Notes under the pieces: model-generated
The model's input: the letters and a program-made list of their open reading frames with translations, nothing else
What the model was told of the DNA's origin: nothing
Databases searched by the model: none
Source of the DNA: Caballeronia insecticola
Lineage (GTDB): Bacteria; Pseudomonadota; Gammaproteobacteria; Burkholderiales; Burkholderiaceae
Length of the DNA stretch: 64,000 nucleotides
NCBI RefSeq assembly: GCF_000402035.1
Contig: NC_021288.1
Coordinates: 62,001-126,000, forward strand
Direction: 5' to 3'
In this document: positions 23,446-32,731 of the stretch, in pieces
Layout of the letters: each line of letters starts with the position of its first letter
Numbering within the stretch: the first letter of the stretch is position 1
Made by a program: the position numbers and the translations under genes

Positions 23446-24909
23446 ATGAATGATCTCGCAAGCGGCGCAACCCTCGCGCGTCCTCGCGCGCAGGCGCCGG
23501 ATCCGAATGAAACCGATGTGGAGCGCGTCGTCGGCGCGCTGGTGGCGCGTGCGCGCGGCGCGCAGCGGCGTTTCGAGAACGCCGGACAGCACACGCTCGA
23601 TACGGCCGTCGCCGCCGCCGCGTGGGCGATCATGGAACCGGAACGCAACCGGCAGCTCGCGGACCTGGCCGTGCGCGACACGGGACTCGGCAACGCCGAC
23701 GACAAATTCCGCAAGAACTATCGCAAGACACTCGGCCTCCTGCGCGATCTGCACGGCGTCGCAACGACCGGCGTGATCGCGCGCGATGAAGCGAGCGGCA
23801 TTGTCGAGATTGCGCGGGCGGTGGGGGTCGTGGCGGCGATCACGCCCTCGACGAATCCGGCCGCGACTCCCGCCAACAAGATCATCAATGCGCTCAAGTG
23901 CGGCAATGCGGTGATCGTCGCGCCTTCGCCGAAGGGCTATTCGTCGTGCGCGTTGCTGATCGGCTTCATTCACGCGGAGTTCGCCCGCGCCGGCCTCGAT
24001 CCCGATCTCGTGCAGATGCTGCCGCAGCCCATCGGCAAGGCGGCCACCGCCGCGTTGATGCGTCTGTCCGATCTGGTCGTCGCCACCGGCTCGCAGGCCA
24101 ACGTGCGCATGGCCTATACGAGCGGCACGCCGGCCTTCGGCGTGGGCGCGGGCAACGTTGCGTCGATCGTCACGGCGCGCGCCCGTCCCGATGATGCGGC
24201 GCGCAAGATCGCCGTGTCCAAGACATTCGATAACGCGACGAGTTGTTCATCGGAGAACAGCGTCGTGATCGAGGACGCGATCTACGCGCGCGTGCTCGAT
24301 GCGCTCGCGGCGCAAGGCGGCGTATTGCTCGACGCAGCGCAAAAAGCGCAATTGCAGACGGCGATGTGGCACGACGGCAAGCTCTCGGCGCGCTGCACGG
24401 CCAAGTCCGCCGCGACGATCGCGCGTGAAGCGGGCCTCGACGATATCGCCGCACGCGAGCCGAAGTTCCTGATGGTGGAGGAGAGCGGCTACGGCGCCGG
24501 CTTTCCGTTCTCGGGCGAAAAGCTCGCGCCCGTGCTGACGGTTTATCGGGCGCGCGACATCGACGCTGCGATCGATATCGTGCGCGGCATCTACGGCTAC
24601 ATGGGCGCGGGCCATTCGGTCGGCGTGCACGGCGCCGACGACGCGCTCGCCGTGACGCTCGGCATGCAGTTGCCGGTTGCGCGCGTGATTGTCGATCAGG
24701 CGCATTGCCTCGCGACCGGCGGCAACTTCGACAACGGCCTGCCGTTCTCGCTCTCGATGGGCTGCGGCACCTGGGGCGGCAACAATTTTTCGGCGAATCT
24801 CGGCTACCGGCAATACCTGAACGTTACGCGCGTCGCGTACGCAATAGCGGAACGCGTACCGGATATCGATGCGTTTCTCAGCGACTATTTCGGGAGATTC
24901 GGACGATGA
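23446..24909 (+). CDS. sauS: acylating sulfoacetaldehyde dehydrogenase
   Basis: A 487-residue CoA-acylating aldehyde dehydrogenase. NAD-site motif ITPSTNPAATPANKI is near residue 140, the catalytic cysteine is in NATSCSSENSVVIED near residue 267, and TGGNFDNGLPFSLSMGCGTW is typical of the EutE/SauS type. It reduces sulfoacetyl-CoA to sulfoacetaldehyde, which Xsc then cleaves. The ATG at 23446 is used, a TTG further upstream being less likely. The stop overlaps the sauT start as ATGA. Identification as SauS rests on the exact set IclR, acylating dehydrogenase, CoA ligase, MFS. Confidence 0.87.
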   Translation: MNDLASGATLARPRAQAPDPNETDVERVVGALVARARGAQRRFENAGQHTLDTAVAAAAWAIMEPERNRQLADLAVRDTGLGNADDKFRKNYRKTLGLLRDLHGVATTGVIARDEASGIVEIARAVGVVAAITPSTNPAATPANKIINALKCGNAVIVAPSPKGYSSCALLIGFIHAEFARAGLDPDLVQMLPQPIGKAATAALMRLSDLVVATGSQANVRMAYTSGTPAFGVGAGNVASIVTARARPDDAARKIAVSKTFDNATSCSSENSVVIEDAIYARVLDALAAQGGVLLDAAQKAQLQTAMWHDGKLSARCTAKSAATIAREAGLDDIAAREPKFLMVEESGYGAGFPFSGEKLAPVLTVYRARDIDAAIDIVRGIYGYMGAGHSVGVHGADDALAVTLGMQLPVARVIVDQAHCLATGGNFDNGLPFSLSMGCGTWGGNNFSANLGYRQYLNVTRVAYAIAERVPDIDAFLSDYFGRFGR

Positions 24910-26543
24910 GCGCGCTTCCTGAACGAATCGTCTCGTTTTCCGGGATACCGCTGGAAACGTCGACGCTGCGCGCCGTCATCGACGCACGCGCCGAATACGC
25001 GCCCGGCAAACCGTTCCTGCTTTCCACCGCGCACGCCGACACGCTTACCTTCGGTGCGCTGCGTGACGACTGCCGCGCGCTCGCGGCGCGCTTCGATGCG
25101 GCAGGCCTGCGCCCCGGCGATGTCGTCTCGGTCTTCATGGGCAACGGCATCCAGACCGCGCGTCTTCTGCTCGCAGCGATGTACGGCGGACTCGTCGCCA
25201 ATCCGCTGAACCTGCTGTGTCAGCCGTCGCAGGTGCGCTATATCGTCGAGCACTCGGATACGCGCGCGATCTTCGTCGCCGACGATACGCACGACACGAT
25301 CGTCGAGGCGATTGCGGCGCTGCGCGCGGAAGGTATGACGCGCGAGATCGTCGTGGTGCGCACATCGCCGGATACAAGCGTGTTGCCCGATATCCCGGCG
25401 CTTTCCGCACGCGCGATGCCGCTTGCGGGTGAGGACGCGTGTCCCGGCACGCGCATCGTTGCAAACGCGACGGGCGACATCGACCCCGGCGACACGGCGC
25501 TGCTGATGTACACCTCGGGCACCACCGGCGCGCCTAAAGGCGTGTTGCTGAGCCACCGGAGCCTGCTCGCGAACATGCGCAATATCAGCGCGGAGCATCG
25601 TCTCGGCGCGGACGATCGCGTGCTCGTGTCGCTGCCGCTTTATCACATCAACGGTCTTGTCGTGGCGCTGCTGACGCCGCTGTATCACGGCGGCTCGGCG
25701 GTGATGACGCCGCGCTTTTCCGCGCGCACGTTCTGGAGCGAGGCGGCGCGTCATGGTTGCACATGGATCAATGTCGTGCCGACGATCGTCGCGTATCTGC
25801 TCGGCGGCGATGAAGCGCCGGGTCATGATCTGTCCAAGCTGAAGTTCTGCCGAAGCGCATCGGCGGCGCTGCCGGCCGATCATCATCGTGCGTTCGAGGA
25901 GCGCTTCGGCATTGGCGTCATCGAAACGATGGGAATGACGGAGACCGCCGCACCGATATTTAGTAATCCGTATGATCAGACGATGCGAAAGGTCGGCAGC
26001 ATCGGCGTGCCATCGGGCGGCGAAGCGAAGATCGTCGATCTTCAGGGTCGCGAATGCGCGGCCCACGAAACCGGCGAACTGGTGTTGCGCGGCGATCAAC
26101 TGATGAGCGGTTACTACAAGCGTCCCAAGGAAACTTGCGACGCCTTCACCGCCGACGGATGGCTGCGCACCGGCGACCTCGGCTATCGCGACGAAGCGGG
26201 CTTCTTCTACATCAACGGGCGCGCGAAGGAACTCATCATCAAGGGCGGCGAGAACATCGCGCCGCGTGAAATCGACGAGGCGCTGCTGCGCCATCCGGGC
26301 GTGCTCGAAGCGGCCGCGGTCGGCGTGCCCGATGCGGCTTACGGGCAGGACATCGTCGCGTTCATCGTGCCGACGGGCGGCGCGGCATCGCTCGATGTTG
26401 CCGAGTTGCGCGCGCATTGCCTGCGTGAACTCGGCCGCTACAAGACCCCGCGCGAATTCCGCTTCACCGACGCATTGCCGCGCGGACCGTCGGGCAAGGT
26501 GCAGCGCCTGAAGCTGGTTCAGATTCCGCCGCCCGCCGGATAA
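24906..26543 (+). CDS. sauT: sulfoacetate-CoA ligase
   Basis: A 545-residue ANL-superfamily acyl-CoA synthetase. The ATP motif is MYTSGTTGAPKGVLLSH, the hinge region GWLRTGDLGYRDEAG, the core GRAKELIIKGGENIAPREID, and the C-terminal catalytic lysine is in RGPSGKVQRLKL. It activates sulfoacetate with ATP and CoA to sulfoacetyl-CoA for SauS. The start overlaps the sauS stop. The family is certain; the sulfoacetate specificity is from the conserved sau gene order. Confidence 0.85.
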   Translation: MSALPERIVSFSGIPLETSTLRAVIDARAEYAPGKPFLLSTAHADTLTFGALRDDCRALAARFDAAGLRPGDVVSVFMGNGIQTARLLLAAMYGGLVANPLNLLCQPSQVRYIVEHSDTRAIFVADDTHDTIVEAIAALRAEGMTREIVVVRTSPDTSVLPDIPALSARAMPLAGEDACPGTRIVANATGDIDPGDTALLMYTSGTTGAPKGVLLSHRSLLANMRNISAEHRLGADDRVLVSLPLYHINGLVVALLTPLYHGGSAVMTPRFSARTFWSEAARHGCTWINVVPTIVAYLLGGDEAPGHDLSKLKFCRSASAALPADHHRAFEERFGIGVIETMGMTETAAPIFSNPYDQTMRKVGSIGVPSGGEAKIVDLQGRECAAHETGELVLRGDQLMSGYYKRPKETCDAFTADGWLRTGDLGYRDEAGFFYINGRAKELIIKGGENIAPREIDEALLRHPGVLEAAAVGVPDAAYGQDIVAFIVPTGGAASLDVAELRAHCLRELGRYKTPREFRFTDALPRGPSGKVQRLKLVQIPPPAG

Positions 26544-26604
26544 GTGCGCCGCACCACCGACACGAACCGACCATTCCACATCAGATGGACATGAAGGAGA
26601 CAAC

Positions 26605-27948
26605 GTGAAGAACAAGCATCGTCAGCGCGTGAAGACGCGCCATATCATTCTCGGCGTGATGTGTCTGATGTATTTCATTTCGTACATCGATCGCGTCAAT
26701 ATCGCCGTCGCAGGTCCGTTGATTCGGCAGGAGATGGGTCTTACGTCCATGCAGCTCGGACTCGTATTTTCCGCGTTCGCTTATCCGTACGCGGTCATGC
26801 AGATCATCGGCGGATGGCTCGCGGATCGTTTCGGACCGAAGCTCGTCCTGACCGTGCTTTCGCTGATCTGGGGCGCGGCCACGCTCGCGACGGGCTTCGC
26901 GGGCAGCATCGCCGTGCTCGTGCTGATGCGTATCGCGCTCGGTATCGGCGAAGGCGGCGCGTTTCCCACCGCAACGCGCGCCTTCACCTACTGGATGCCG
27001 GTGCACGAACGCGGCTTCGCGCAAGGCATCACGCACAGCTTCGCGCGGCTGGGCGGCGCGGTGACGCCGCCGCTCGTGCTGGCCGTGGTCGCCGCGAGCG
27101 GCTGGCGCGAGGCGTTCATCCTGCTCGGTATAGCGAGCCTCGCATGGACGGTGCTCTATCTGTTCGTGTTCACCAATTCACCCGACGAAAACCGGCGCGT
27201 GACGCCCGAGGAGACCGCGGAAATCGGCTATCGCAAGGGAGAGTGCGCGCGCGCCAGAACGCACGCGACGCCGTGGCGCAAGCTGATTCATCGCATGTGG
27301 CTCGTGACCTTCGTGGACTTCTGTTATGGCTGGCTGTTGTGGGTGTATCTGACGTGGCTGCCTTCGTATCTGAAGGAATCGCGCGGCTTCGATCTGAAGC
27401 ATCTCGCGTTGTTCACCGCCTTGCCGCTGCTGGCGGGCGTGATTGGCGATACGTTGGGCGGCGTGATCTCCGACCGCATCTACAGGCTGACGGGCCGGCT
27501 GCGTCTCGCGCGTTGCAGCATTCTGGTCGTGGGGATGGGCGGCTCGCTCGCGTGCCTCGTCCCGATGATCAATGCCCCGAGCCCGATCGCGGCGGTTTGG
27601 TTCCTCACCGCGTCGTTCTTCTTCCTCGAAATCACGAATCCGGTGCTGTGGACTCTGCCGCTCGATATCGCGGGCAAATACGCAGGCACGGCGGGCGGGA
27701 TGATGAACACCGGCTTCGGCGTCGCGGGGATGGTGTCGCCGGTCGCGTTCGGCTATCTGATCGAACGCACGGGCAGCTACAACGTGCCGTTCACGATCTC
27801 GGCGGGACTGCTCGCGGTGGGGGCGTTCGCGGCGCTGTTCATCGATACGAGCAAGACCGTCGAAGCCGATGAAGCGCGCGAGGCGCAGAGTCGCGAGGAG
27901 ATGGGCGTGCCTGCGTTTGCGGGCGGGGCGGGGAACTGGCACAAGTGA
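26605..27948 (+). CDS. sauU: MFS sulfoacetate transporter
   Basis: A 447-residue, 12-helix major facilitator of the anion:cation symporter type: YFISYIDRVNIAVAGPL in helix 1, GGWLADRFGPKLVL in loop 2, GIGEGGAFPTATRAF after helix 4. The start is GTG with AAGGAGA five bases upstream; it lies 61 bases after sauT in the same direction. As last gene of sauSTU it should import sulfoacetate. The C-terminus is a short hydrophilic tail. Confidence 0.82.
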   Translation: MKNKHRQRVKTRHIILGVMCLMYFISYIDRVNIAVAGPLIRQEMGLTSMQLGLVFSAFAYPYAVMQIIGGWLADRFGPKLVLTVLSLIWGAATLATGFAGSIAVLVLMRIALGIGEGGAFPTATRAFTYWMPVHERGFAQGITHSFARLGGAVTPPLVLAVVAASGWREAFILLGIASLAWTVLYLFVFTNSPDENRRVTPEETAEIGYRKGECARARTHATPWRKLIHRMWLVTFVDFCYGWLLWVYLTWLPSYLKESRGFDLKHLALFTALPLLAGVIGDTLGGVISDRIYRLTGRLRLARCSILVVGMGGSLACLVPMINAPSPIAAVWFLTASFFFLEITNPVLWTLPLDIAGKYAGTAGGMMNTGFGVAGMVSPVAFGYLIERTGSYNVPFTISAGLLAVGAFAALFIDTSKTVEADEAREAQSREEMGVPAFAGGAGNWHK

Positions 27949-27973
27949 GGCGCTGACCTCGATGTGCCATTCG

Positions 27974-28012
27974 CGCACACGCCGGACCGGTCTGAAACCG
28001 TCCGGCGTGCGT
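27974..28012. terminator. bidirectional hairpin between sauU and clpV
   Basis: A long, nearly perfect stem (CACGCCGGA at 27978-27986, TCCGGCGTG at 28001-28009, with inner CCGGT/ACCG pairing) between the convergent ends of sauU and clpV. No long T-run, so efficiency is uncertain. Confidence 0.65.
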
Positions 28013-28017
28013 GTTGC

Positions 28018-30672
28018 TTATGCGTGTTCGCCGCGATCCACGAAGTCGATGGTCAGACTCCCTTCCTCCGAGCTTCCAATGCGGATTTCGGCGGGCGTCG
28101 CGCCGCTCGCCATGCGCGTGAGAAGTTCACGCGAGATTGTCGGCAGGATTTGCTGATCGAGGAACGTGTCGATGTTGCGTGCGCCCGCATCGCGCGAGAG
28201 GCAAAGTTGCGCGAGCGAGGAGACCAGCGAATCGTCGCAGACGAGCGTCACGCCGTGCTGACGCATCAGGCGGCCAGCGATCTTGGCGAGCTTGAGACGC
28301 ACGATCGACGCCAGCGCCACGACATCCAGCGGCCGATAAACGAGCGTCTGGAAACGGGCGAGCAGCGCGGGCTGGAAATGCGCGAGCAGCGGTTCGCGGA
28401 TTGCGTCGAGCAGCGCCGCATGCGCGATGTCGGGCGTGTCGATGGTTGCGTCGTGGATCTGATCGGTGCCGAGGTTCGACGTCATCAGAATCACGCAATT
28501 GCGAAAGTCGATCTCGCGGCCTTCGCCGTCGCGCATCGAGCCGCGATCGAACACCTGATAGAACAGGTCGAGCACGTCGCGATGCGCCTTCTCCACTTCG
28601 TCCAGCAAGACGACGCTATAGGGCCGCTGACGCAGCGCCTCGGTGAGCACGCCGCCGCGCCCGTAACCGACGTAGCCGGGCGGCGAGCCCTTCAATTGCG
28701 AGACGGAATGCGCTTCCTGATACTCCGACATGTTGATCGTCGTGAGCGCGGCCTCGCCGCCAAAGAGCGCATCGGCGAGCGCGAGCGCGGTTTCCGTCTT
28801 GCCGACGCCTGACGTGCCTGTCAGCAGGAACACGCCGAGCGGCGCGTGCTCGCTCTTGAGGCCCGCCTTCGCGGTGCGCAGGCTCTGCGCGAGCATGCCG
28901 AGCGCGTCGTCCTGTGCGATCACGCGGGCGCGCAATTGATCTTCGAGCGTGAGCAGGCTCAACAACTCGTCTTCGACGAGACTGCCGACCGGCACGCCCG
29001 TCCATTCGGCGACCACGCGCGCGATGGCCTGCGCGTCGACGTCCGCGAAGATCAGCGGGGTTTTGCCCTGCGCTTCGGCAAGCGCGTGCCTGGCTTGCGC
29101 GAGTTCGCCCGATGGCGGGTTGGCGTGTGCGTCGTCGCGCGCTTTCAGCAACTCGCGCACCAGAGACAACTCGTGTTCGTAGCGTGCCTCAATGGCGCTC
29201 ACGTCGGCGGCGGCTTGCGCAATGTCTGCGTCGAGCGCGACGCGGCGCGCAGTGGCTTCGTCGATGCCTGCGCGTTCGTCGGCGTCGATCGTCGCTTGTT
29301 CGAGTTGCAATGCCGCAAGCGCCGCGCGGGCGCGTTGCAGTTCGGTCGGCGGCGAATCGAGACTCATGCGCACGCGCGCGGCGGCCGTGTCGATCAGATC
29401 GACGGCCTTGTCCGGCAACTGACGTGCGGGAATGTAACGGCGCGACAACTTGACGGCGGCGACGAGCGCTTCGTCACGGATATGCACGCCGTGATGCTGT
29501 GCGTAACGCGTGGCGAGTCCGCGCAGCATGAGGCAGGCTGCGTGGTCGTCCGGCTCGTCGACCTTGACCATCTGGAAGCGTCGTTCGAGCGCCGCATCGC
29601 GCTCGAAATACTCCTTGTATTCGGACCACGTGGTAGCCGCAATGGTCCGCAATTCACCGCGCGCGAGGGCCGGCTTCAGCAGGTTCGCCGCATCCGAACC
29701 GCCCGCCGCGTTGCCGGCGCCGATCAGCGTGTGCGCTTCGTCGATGAACAGCACGATCGGTGTCGCCGACGCCTTCACTTCGTCGATCACGTTTTTCAGG
29801 CGCTGCTCGAATTCGCCCTTCACGCCGGCGCCGGCTTGCAGCAAACCGAGATCGAGCGTGAGCAGCCGCACGTCGCGCAGAAGCGAAGGCACGCTGCCAT
29901 CGGCGATGCGCAGCGCCAGGCCTTCGACCAGCGCCGTCTTGCCGACGCCCGGCTCGCCGACGAGAATCGGATTGTTCTTTCGACGCCGCACGAGCACGTC
30001 GATCATCTGCTGAATCTCGTGGTCGCGTCCGAACACCGGATCGATGTCGCCGCGACGCGCCTTTTCGGTCAGATCGATCGCGAAGCGGGCGAGCGCTTCG
30101 GCGTCGGTCGAGCGGGGCGGCGTCGGGGTTGATGTCGGGGTCGCTTTTTGCGGCTCGGTCTGAGCTTCGTCCTCTTCCTCGTCTTCCTGCGCAGGCGCGT
30201 TTTCACAGGTCGAGCGGCCGAGGCGCGGCAGCAGCCGCTCGATCTGCGCACTCGTGAGCGAAAAGAGCGGCCATGTGTCCTGCGTGCGCATCACGTGCGG
30301 TGCATCGATGATGGCGCGCAGCACATGCGCCGAGCGAATCGTGCCGTCGATGTCCTCGCGCGAAGCCAGGTTCCACGCATCCTGAAGCGCGCTCGCGAGC
30401 TGAATGGAGAGCGACGGCATGCCGCGCAGATTGCGCGGCTGGCGATCGATGGCGGCGAGCAGCGCGTTCCAGATCGCGTCGATATCGATTTCATAGTGCC
30501 GCAGGATCGCCGGGATGTCGCCGTCATCTGCCTCGATCAGCTTTAGTAACCAATGCTCGACGGTGATTTCATCGGATAAGCGCGTCTGGCACAAACTCGC
30601 GGCCGCTTCCAGCGTTCTCGCGCAGTGCGGGTTCAGACGGCGAAGCAGTTGGGTGGAGTCGCGCATGGTCAT
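28018..30672 (-). CDS. clpV: type VI secretion AAA+ ATPase ClpV
   Basis: An 884-residue Clp/Hsp100 protein. Order: ClpN domain (1-150), acidic Pro/Thr linker (155-190), AAA1 with Walker A GEPGVGKT at 239-246 and Walker B LFIDEAHTLIGAG, a middle coiled coil around 460-560, AAA2 with GTSGVGKT near 620 and VVLLDEVEKAH. The N-terminal RRLNPHCARTLEAAASLC is typical of ClpV (TssH), which disassembles contracted TssB/TssC sheaths. The gene is intact, but neighbouring T6SS genes are fragments. ATG at 30672 and ATG at 30666 are both possible starts. Confidence 0.93.
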   Translation of the reverse strand: MTMRDSTQLLRRLNPHCARTLEAAASLCQTRLSDEITVEHWLLKLIEADDGDIPAILRHYEIDIDAIWNALLAAIDRQPRNLRGMPSLSIQLASALQDAWNLASREDIDGTIRSAHVLRAIIDAPHVMRTQDTWPLFSLTSAQIERLLPRLGRSTCENAPAQEDEEEDEAQTEPQKATPTSTPTPPRSTDAEALARFAIDLTEKARRGDIDPVFGRDHEIQQMIDVLVRRRKNNPILVGEPGVGKTALVEGLALRIADGSVPSLLRDVRLLTLDLGLLQAGAGVKGEFEQRLKNVIDEVKASATPIVLFIDEAHTLIGAGNAAGGSDAANLLKPALARGELRTIAATTWSEYKEYFERDAALERRFQMVKVDEPDDHAACLMLRGLATRYAQHHGVHIRDEALVAAVKLSRRYIPARQLPDKAVDLIDTAAARVRMSLDSPPTELQRARAALAALQLEQATIDADERAGIDEATARRVALDADIAQAAADVSAIEARYEHELSLVRELLKARDDAHANPPSGELAQARHALAEAQGKTPLIFADVDAQAIARVVAEWTGVPVGSLVEDELLSLLTLEDQLRARVIAQDDALGMLAQSLRTAKAGLKSEHAPLGVFLLTGTSGVGKTETALALADALFGGEAALTTINMSEYQEAHSVSQLKGSPPGYVGYGRGGVLTEALRQRPYSVVLLDEVEKAHRDVLDLFYQVFDRGSMRDGEGREIDFRNCVILMTSNLGTDQIHDATIDTPDIAHAALLDAIREPLLAHFQPALLARFQTLVYRPLDVVALASIVRLKLAKIAGRLMRQHGVTLVCDDSLVSSLAQLCLSRDAGARNIDTFLDQQILPTISRELLTRMASGATPAEIRIGSSEEGSLTIDFVDRGEHA

Positions 30673-30782
30673 ATAGATGGGTTACGAGCAAAGAAAGAGG
30701 GCAGGCGGCGCCGGGGATTCGCGGGCTGCGCCGGCCCGCGGGAAGCGGGCCGGCATCGATGACTCACGTCATCGCGAGACGC

Positions 30783-30866
30783 TTAGGCGCGCTCGTTCCA
30801 CGTGTCCTTGTGGATGATGTTGCCGTCCTTGTACGACCAGGTGATCTGTTCGTAGCGCAGTTCGAC
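30783..30866 (-). pseudogene. hcp: hcp remnant (3' end only)
   Basis: About 28 codons remain, reading VELRYEQITWSYKDGN and ending IIHKDTWNERA with a TAA stop. This is the C-terminal strand of the Hcp tube protein of type VI secretion. Upstream it joins directly to the 5' part of a tssM gene in another frame, so most of hcp and nearly all of tssM were removed in one deletion. Confidence 0.75.
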
Positions 30867-30870
30867 GCGT

Positions 30871-31026
30871 GCGCCATGCGGCGAGCACGAGCGCAAACAG
30901 CAGAATGGCCGCGGTACGCAGCCAGAGCCACGCGTGGCCGAAAGTGTGCACGAGCCATGGCACGGCGAGCGCGAGCGCAGCCGCAAACACGATGATCGTG
31001 CGAGCCGGATAGCCCAGTCTTTGCAT
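30871..31026 (-). pseudogene. tssM remnant (5' end only)
   Basis: About 52 codons from an ATG six bases after the tssL stop, beginning MQRLGYPARTIIVF and containing two hydrophobic helices, as expected for the start of TssM (IcmF) directly downstream of tssL. The frame continues only until the junction with the hcp remnant near 30868. A complete tssM would be over 3 kb. Confidence 0.6.
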
Positions 31027-31031
31027 GGCGT

Positions 31032-31666
31032 TCACGGTTTGACGGCGCCCGGAAGCAGCGATGCAAGCTGCACATCGAGCGCGAAGTGCCAGATGATCCA
31101 TGTAGCCAACGCGACCGTGCAGGCCATGCCCGCGATCGCCCAGGGCAATGCCCGTCAGAGCCAGTCGCCGACACGACAGCACGGCGCCTCCGTGATGAAC
31201 GACGGCGAATCGGCAGCGCGAAAGCGTTCGAGCCGCGCACCGAGTTCGCGATTAAGCGTTACGCGTCTGTCTCTGTCCTAGATCGCATATCGGCCGACGA
31301 ATCCGAGGCCGAGGATGGCCGAATAGCATTCGAGCAGATCGATCTGGGGCGAGCCTTCACGCATGCGCACGTCGAGGCGGTCGAACGCCCGGTCGCCGCT
31401 ATCGTGCTGATTGAACTTTTCCAGCTGCAACGGCTGTGCGGTCCAGCGCGCATTGCGCCGTTAGCGCGTCTTCGCGCACGTCGGCCAGCCGCGACGTTCG
31501 AGCGCCGCGCCGAACTGGTCGATCATGTCCGCGCAGCGCTTGCGCAACGCATCGAAGCCGCGGAGGTGCCACTCGCCGACAGATGCGCGACGAGAAGTGC
31601 GGTATCACGCAGCAAATCGCGGATGCCGCCCGGCCGGGACGGCACGATGCCCGGCTTCTGATCCAT
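31032..31666 (-). pseudogene. tssL: tssL (DotU) pseudogene with three in-frame stops and a frameshift
   Basis: Translating across frames recovers a whole DotU-like protein: N-terminal IRDLLRDTALLVAHL, then LRKRCADMIDQFGAALERRG, then QPLQLEKFNQHDSGD, SPQIDLLECYSAILGLGF, and a C-terminal membrane helix ending QLASLLPGAVKP. The ATG (31664-31666) is not in frame with the C-terminal part, and that part has stops at 31461-31463 (TAA), 31278-31280 (TAG) and 31155-31157 (TGA). The gene is therefore inactive. DotU normally anchors the T6SS membrane complex with TssM. Confidence 0.75.
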
Positions 31667-31701
31667 CAGCGCTGCGTGTCCAAAGGGCGATGTTCATGTT
31701 T

Positions 31702-31860
31702 TCATGAGCGCAGTACCGCATGAAGTTCGAGCGGCACGCGAGGAACGGACGCCGGTAAATGGACCTGGAATACGCGCCCGGCGAGCGTGAACGCATGTTG
31801 CAGGGAATTCTTCTGCGTGAGTGCCAGCCCTTCCTGGCAAAGCGACATGTCGATCCGCAT
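31702..31860 (-). pseudogene. probable tssK remnant (3' end)
   Basis: A 52-codon open stretch upstream of tssL, with QHAFTLAGRVFQVHLPAS and ending VPLELHAVLRS. Its position before tssL and the pattern of the end fit the C-terminus of TssK (ImpJ). No start or upstream portion of a TssK gene can be recognised. Confidence 0.4.
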
Positions 31861-32174
31861 GTGTATCTCGCGATGCTTTTAGTTGATATCGGGGACAAAA
31901 TTCTATCTTTGATCGATTAATTCGTACAGCTATTTGAGGCCGACAAACGAGGGGACGCACAAAATGGCTTATTTATGAGATAAATCAGAAATGCGAACGA
32001 TGCTTTTGTGCACGAATGAACCTGTTCTAATACGTGCCATGCGGACATTCGAAGCTGTGCGGCAGCGAACAAACTCATAAACGCTTGAGTGCGCGACCAC
32101 GCTAACGGATTTCGCGAAAGCAAGATGACACATTTCTATGCAGAGATGTAACTTCATTTTACTAAGGAATATTG
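31861..32174. other. AT-rich non-coding spacer before tssB
   Basis: No credible gene is seen. The base composition is clearly lower in GC than the flanking genes, as is usual for T6SS divergent promoters. The tssB ribosome site AAGGA is at 32164-32168. Promoter elements for tssB probably lie here but none can be named with confidence. Confidence 0.5.
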
Positions 32175-32687
32175 ATGGACAGCTTTCAGCGTAAGACTAC
32201 TAAGAGCCGTGTCTCGATTACACTCGATCTGCATACCGGCGGCGCGCAAAAGAAAATTGAATTGCCGCTCAAGCTGCTCGTCGCGGGCGATTTCAGCGCG
32301 GGGCGCGAGCAGTCACTGCTTTCCGAGCGCAAGAAAGTCAATATCAACAAGAAAAATTTCGACGCCGTTCTGGCCGACTATGCGCCGGACCTGAAGTTTG
32401 CGACTGAGAACACGCTTTCGAACGACGGCTCCGAACTGCCGGTAAACCTGTCGTTCCGCTCTATCAAGGACTTCGAGCCCGAGCAGGTTGCACGTCAGAT
32501 TCCCGAACTGCAGGCGCTTTTGGCTGTGCGCAATCTGTTGCGCGACCTCAAGTCGAATCTCCTGGATAACGCCACGTTCCGTCGTGAGTTCGAGAAGATC
32601 CTGAAGAACAAGGAGCTTTCGGACAAGCTGCGCGGCGAACTGTCGCAAATCGCCACGGCGGCGACGCAGCCCGAAGGACACGCCTGA
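32175..32687 (+). CDS. tssB: type VI secretion sheath small subunit TssB (VipA)
   Basis: A 170-residue protein with the TssB motifs RVSITLDLHTGG, KIELPLKLLVAGDFS and FRSIKDFEPEQVARQIPEL, followed by the C-terminal helical part. It forms the contractile sheath with TssC. The ATG with AAGGA six bases upstream is chosen over a TTG one codon earlier. Intact, with tssC 44 bases downstream. Confidence 0.95.
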   Translation: MDSFQRKTTKSRVSITLDLHTGGAQKKIELPLKLLVAGDFSAGREQSLLSERKKVNINKKNFDAVLADYAPDLKFATENTLSNDGSELPVNLSFRSIKDFEPEQVARQIPELQALLAVRNLLRDLKSNLLDNATFRREFEKILKNKELSDKLRGELSQIATAATQPEGHA

Positions 32688-32731
32688 ACTTCGTCAGGCT
32701 CGATCGACAAGCACCTCAGACAGGATAATCA

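Noticed and set aside
30769..31182. A single 137-residue gene across the tssL/tssM/hcp remnants
   Set aside because: The frame only joins pieces of tssL, the tssM start and out-of-frame hcp sequence; pseudogene remnants explain it better.
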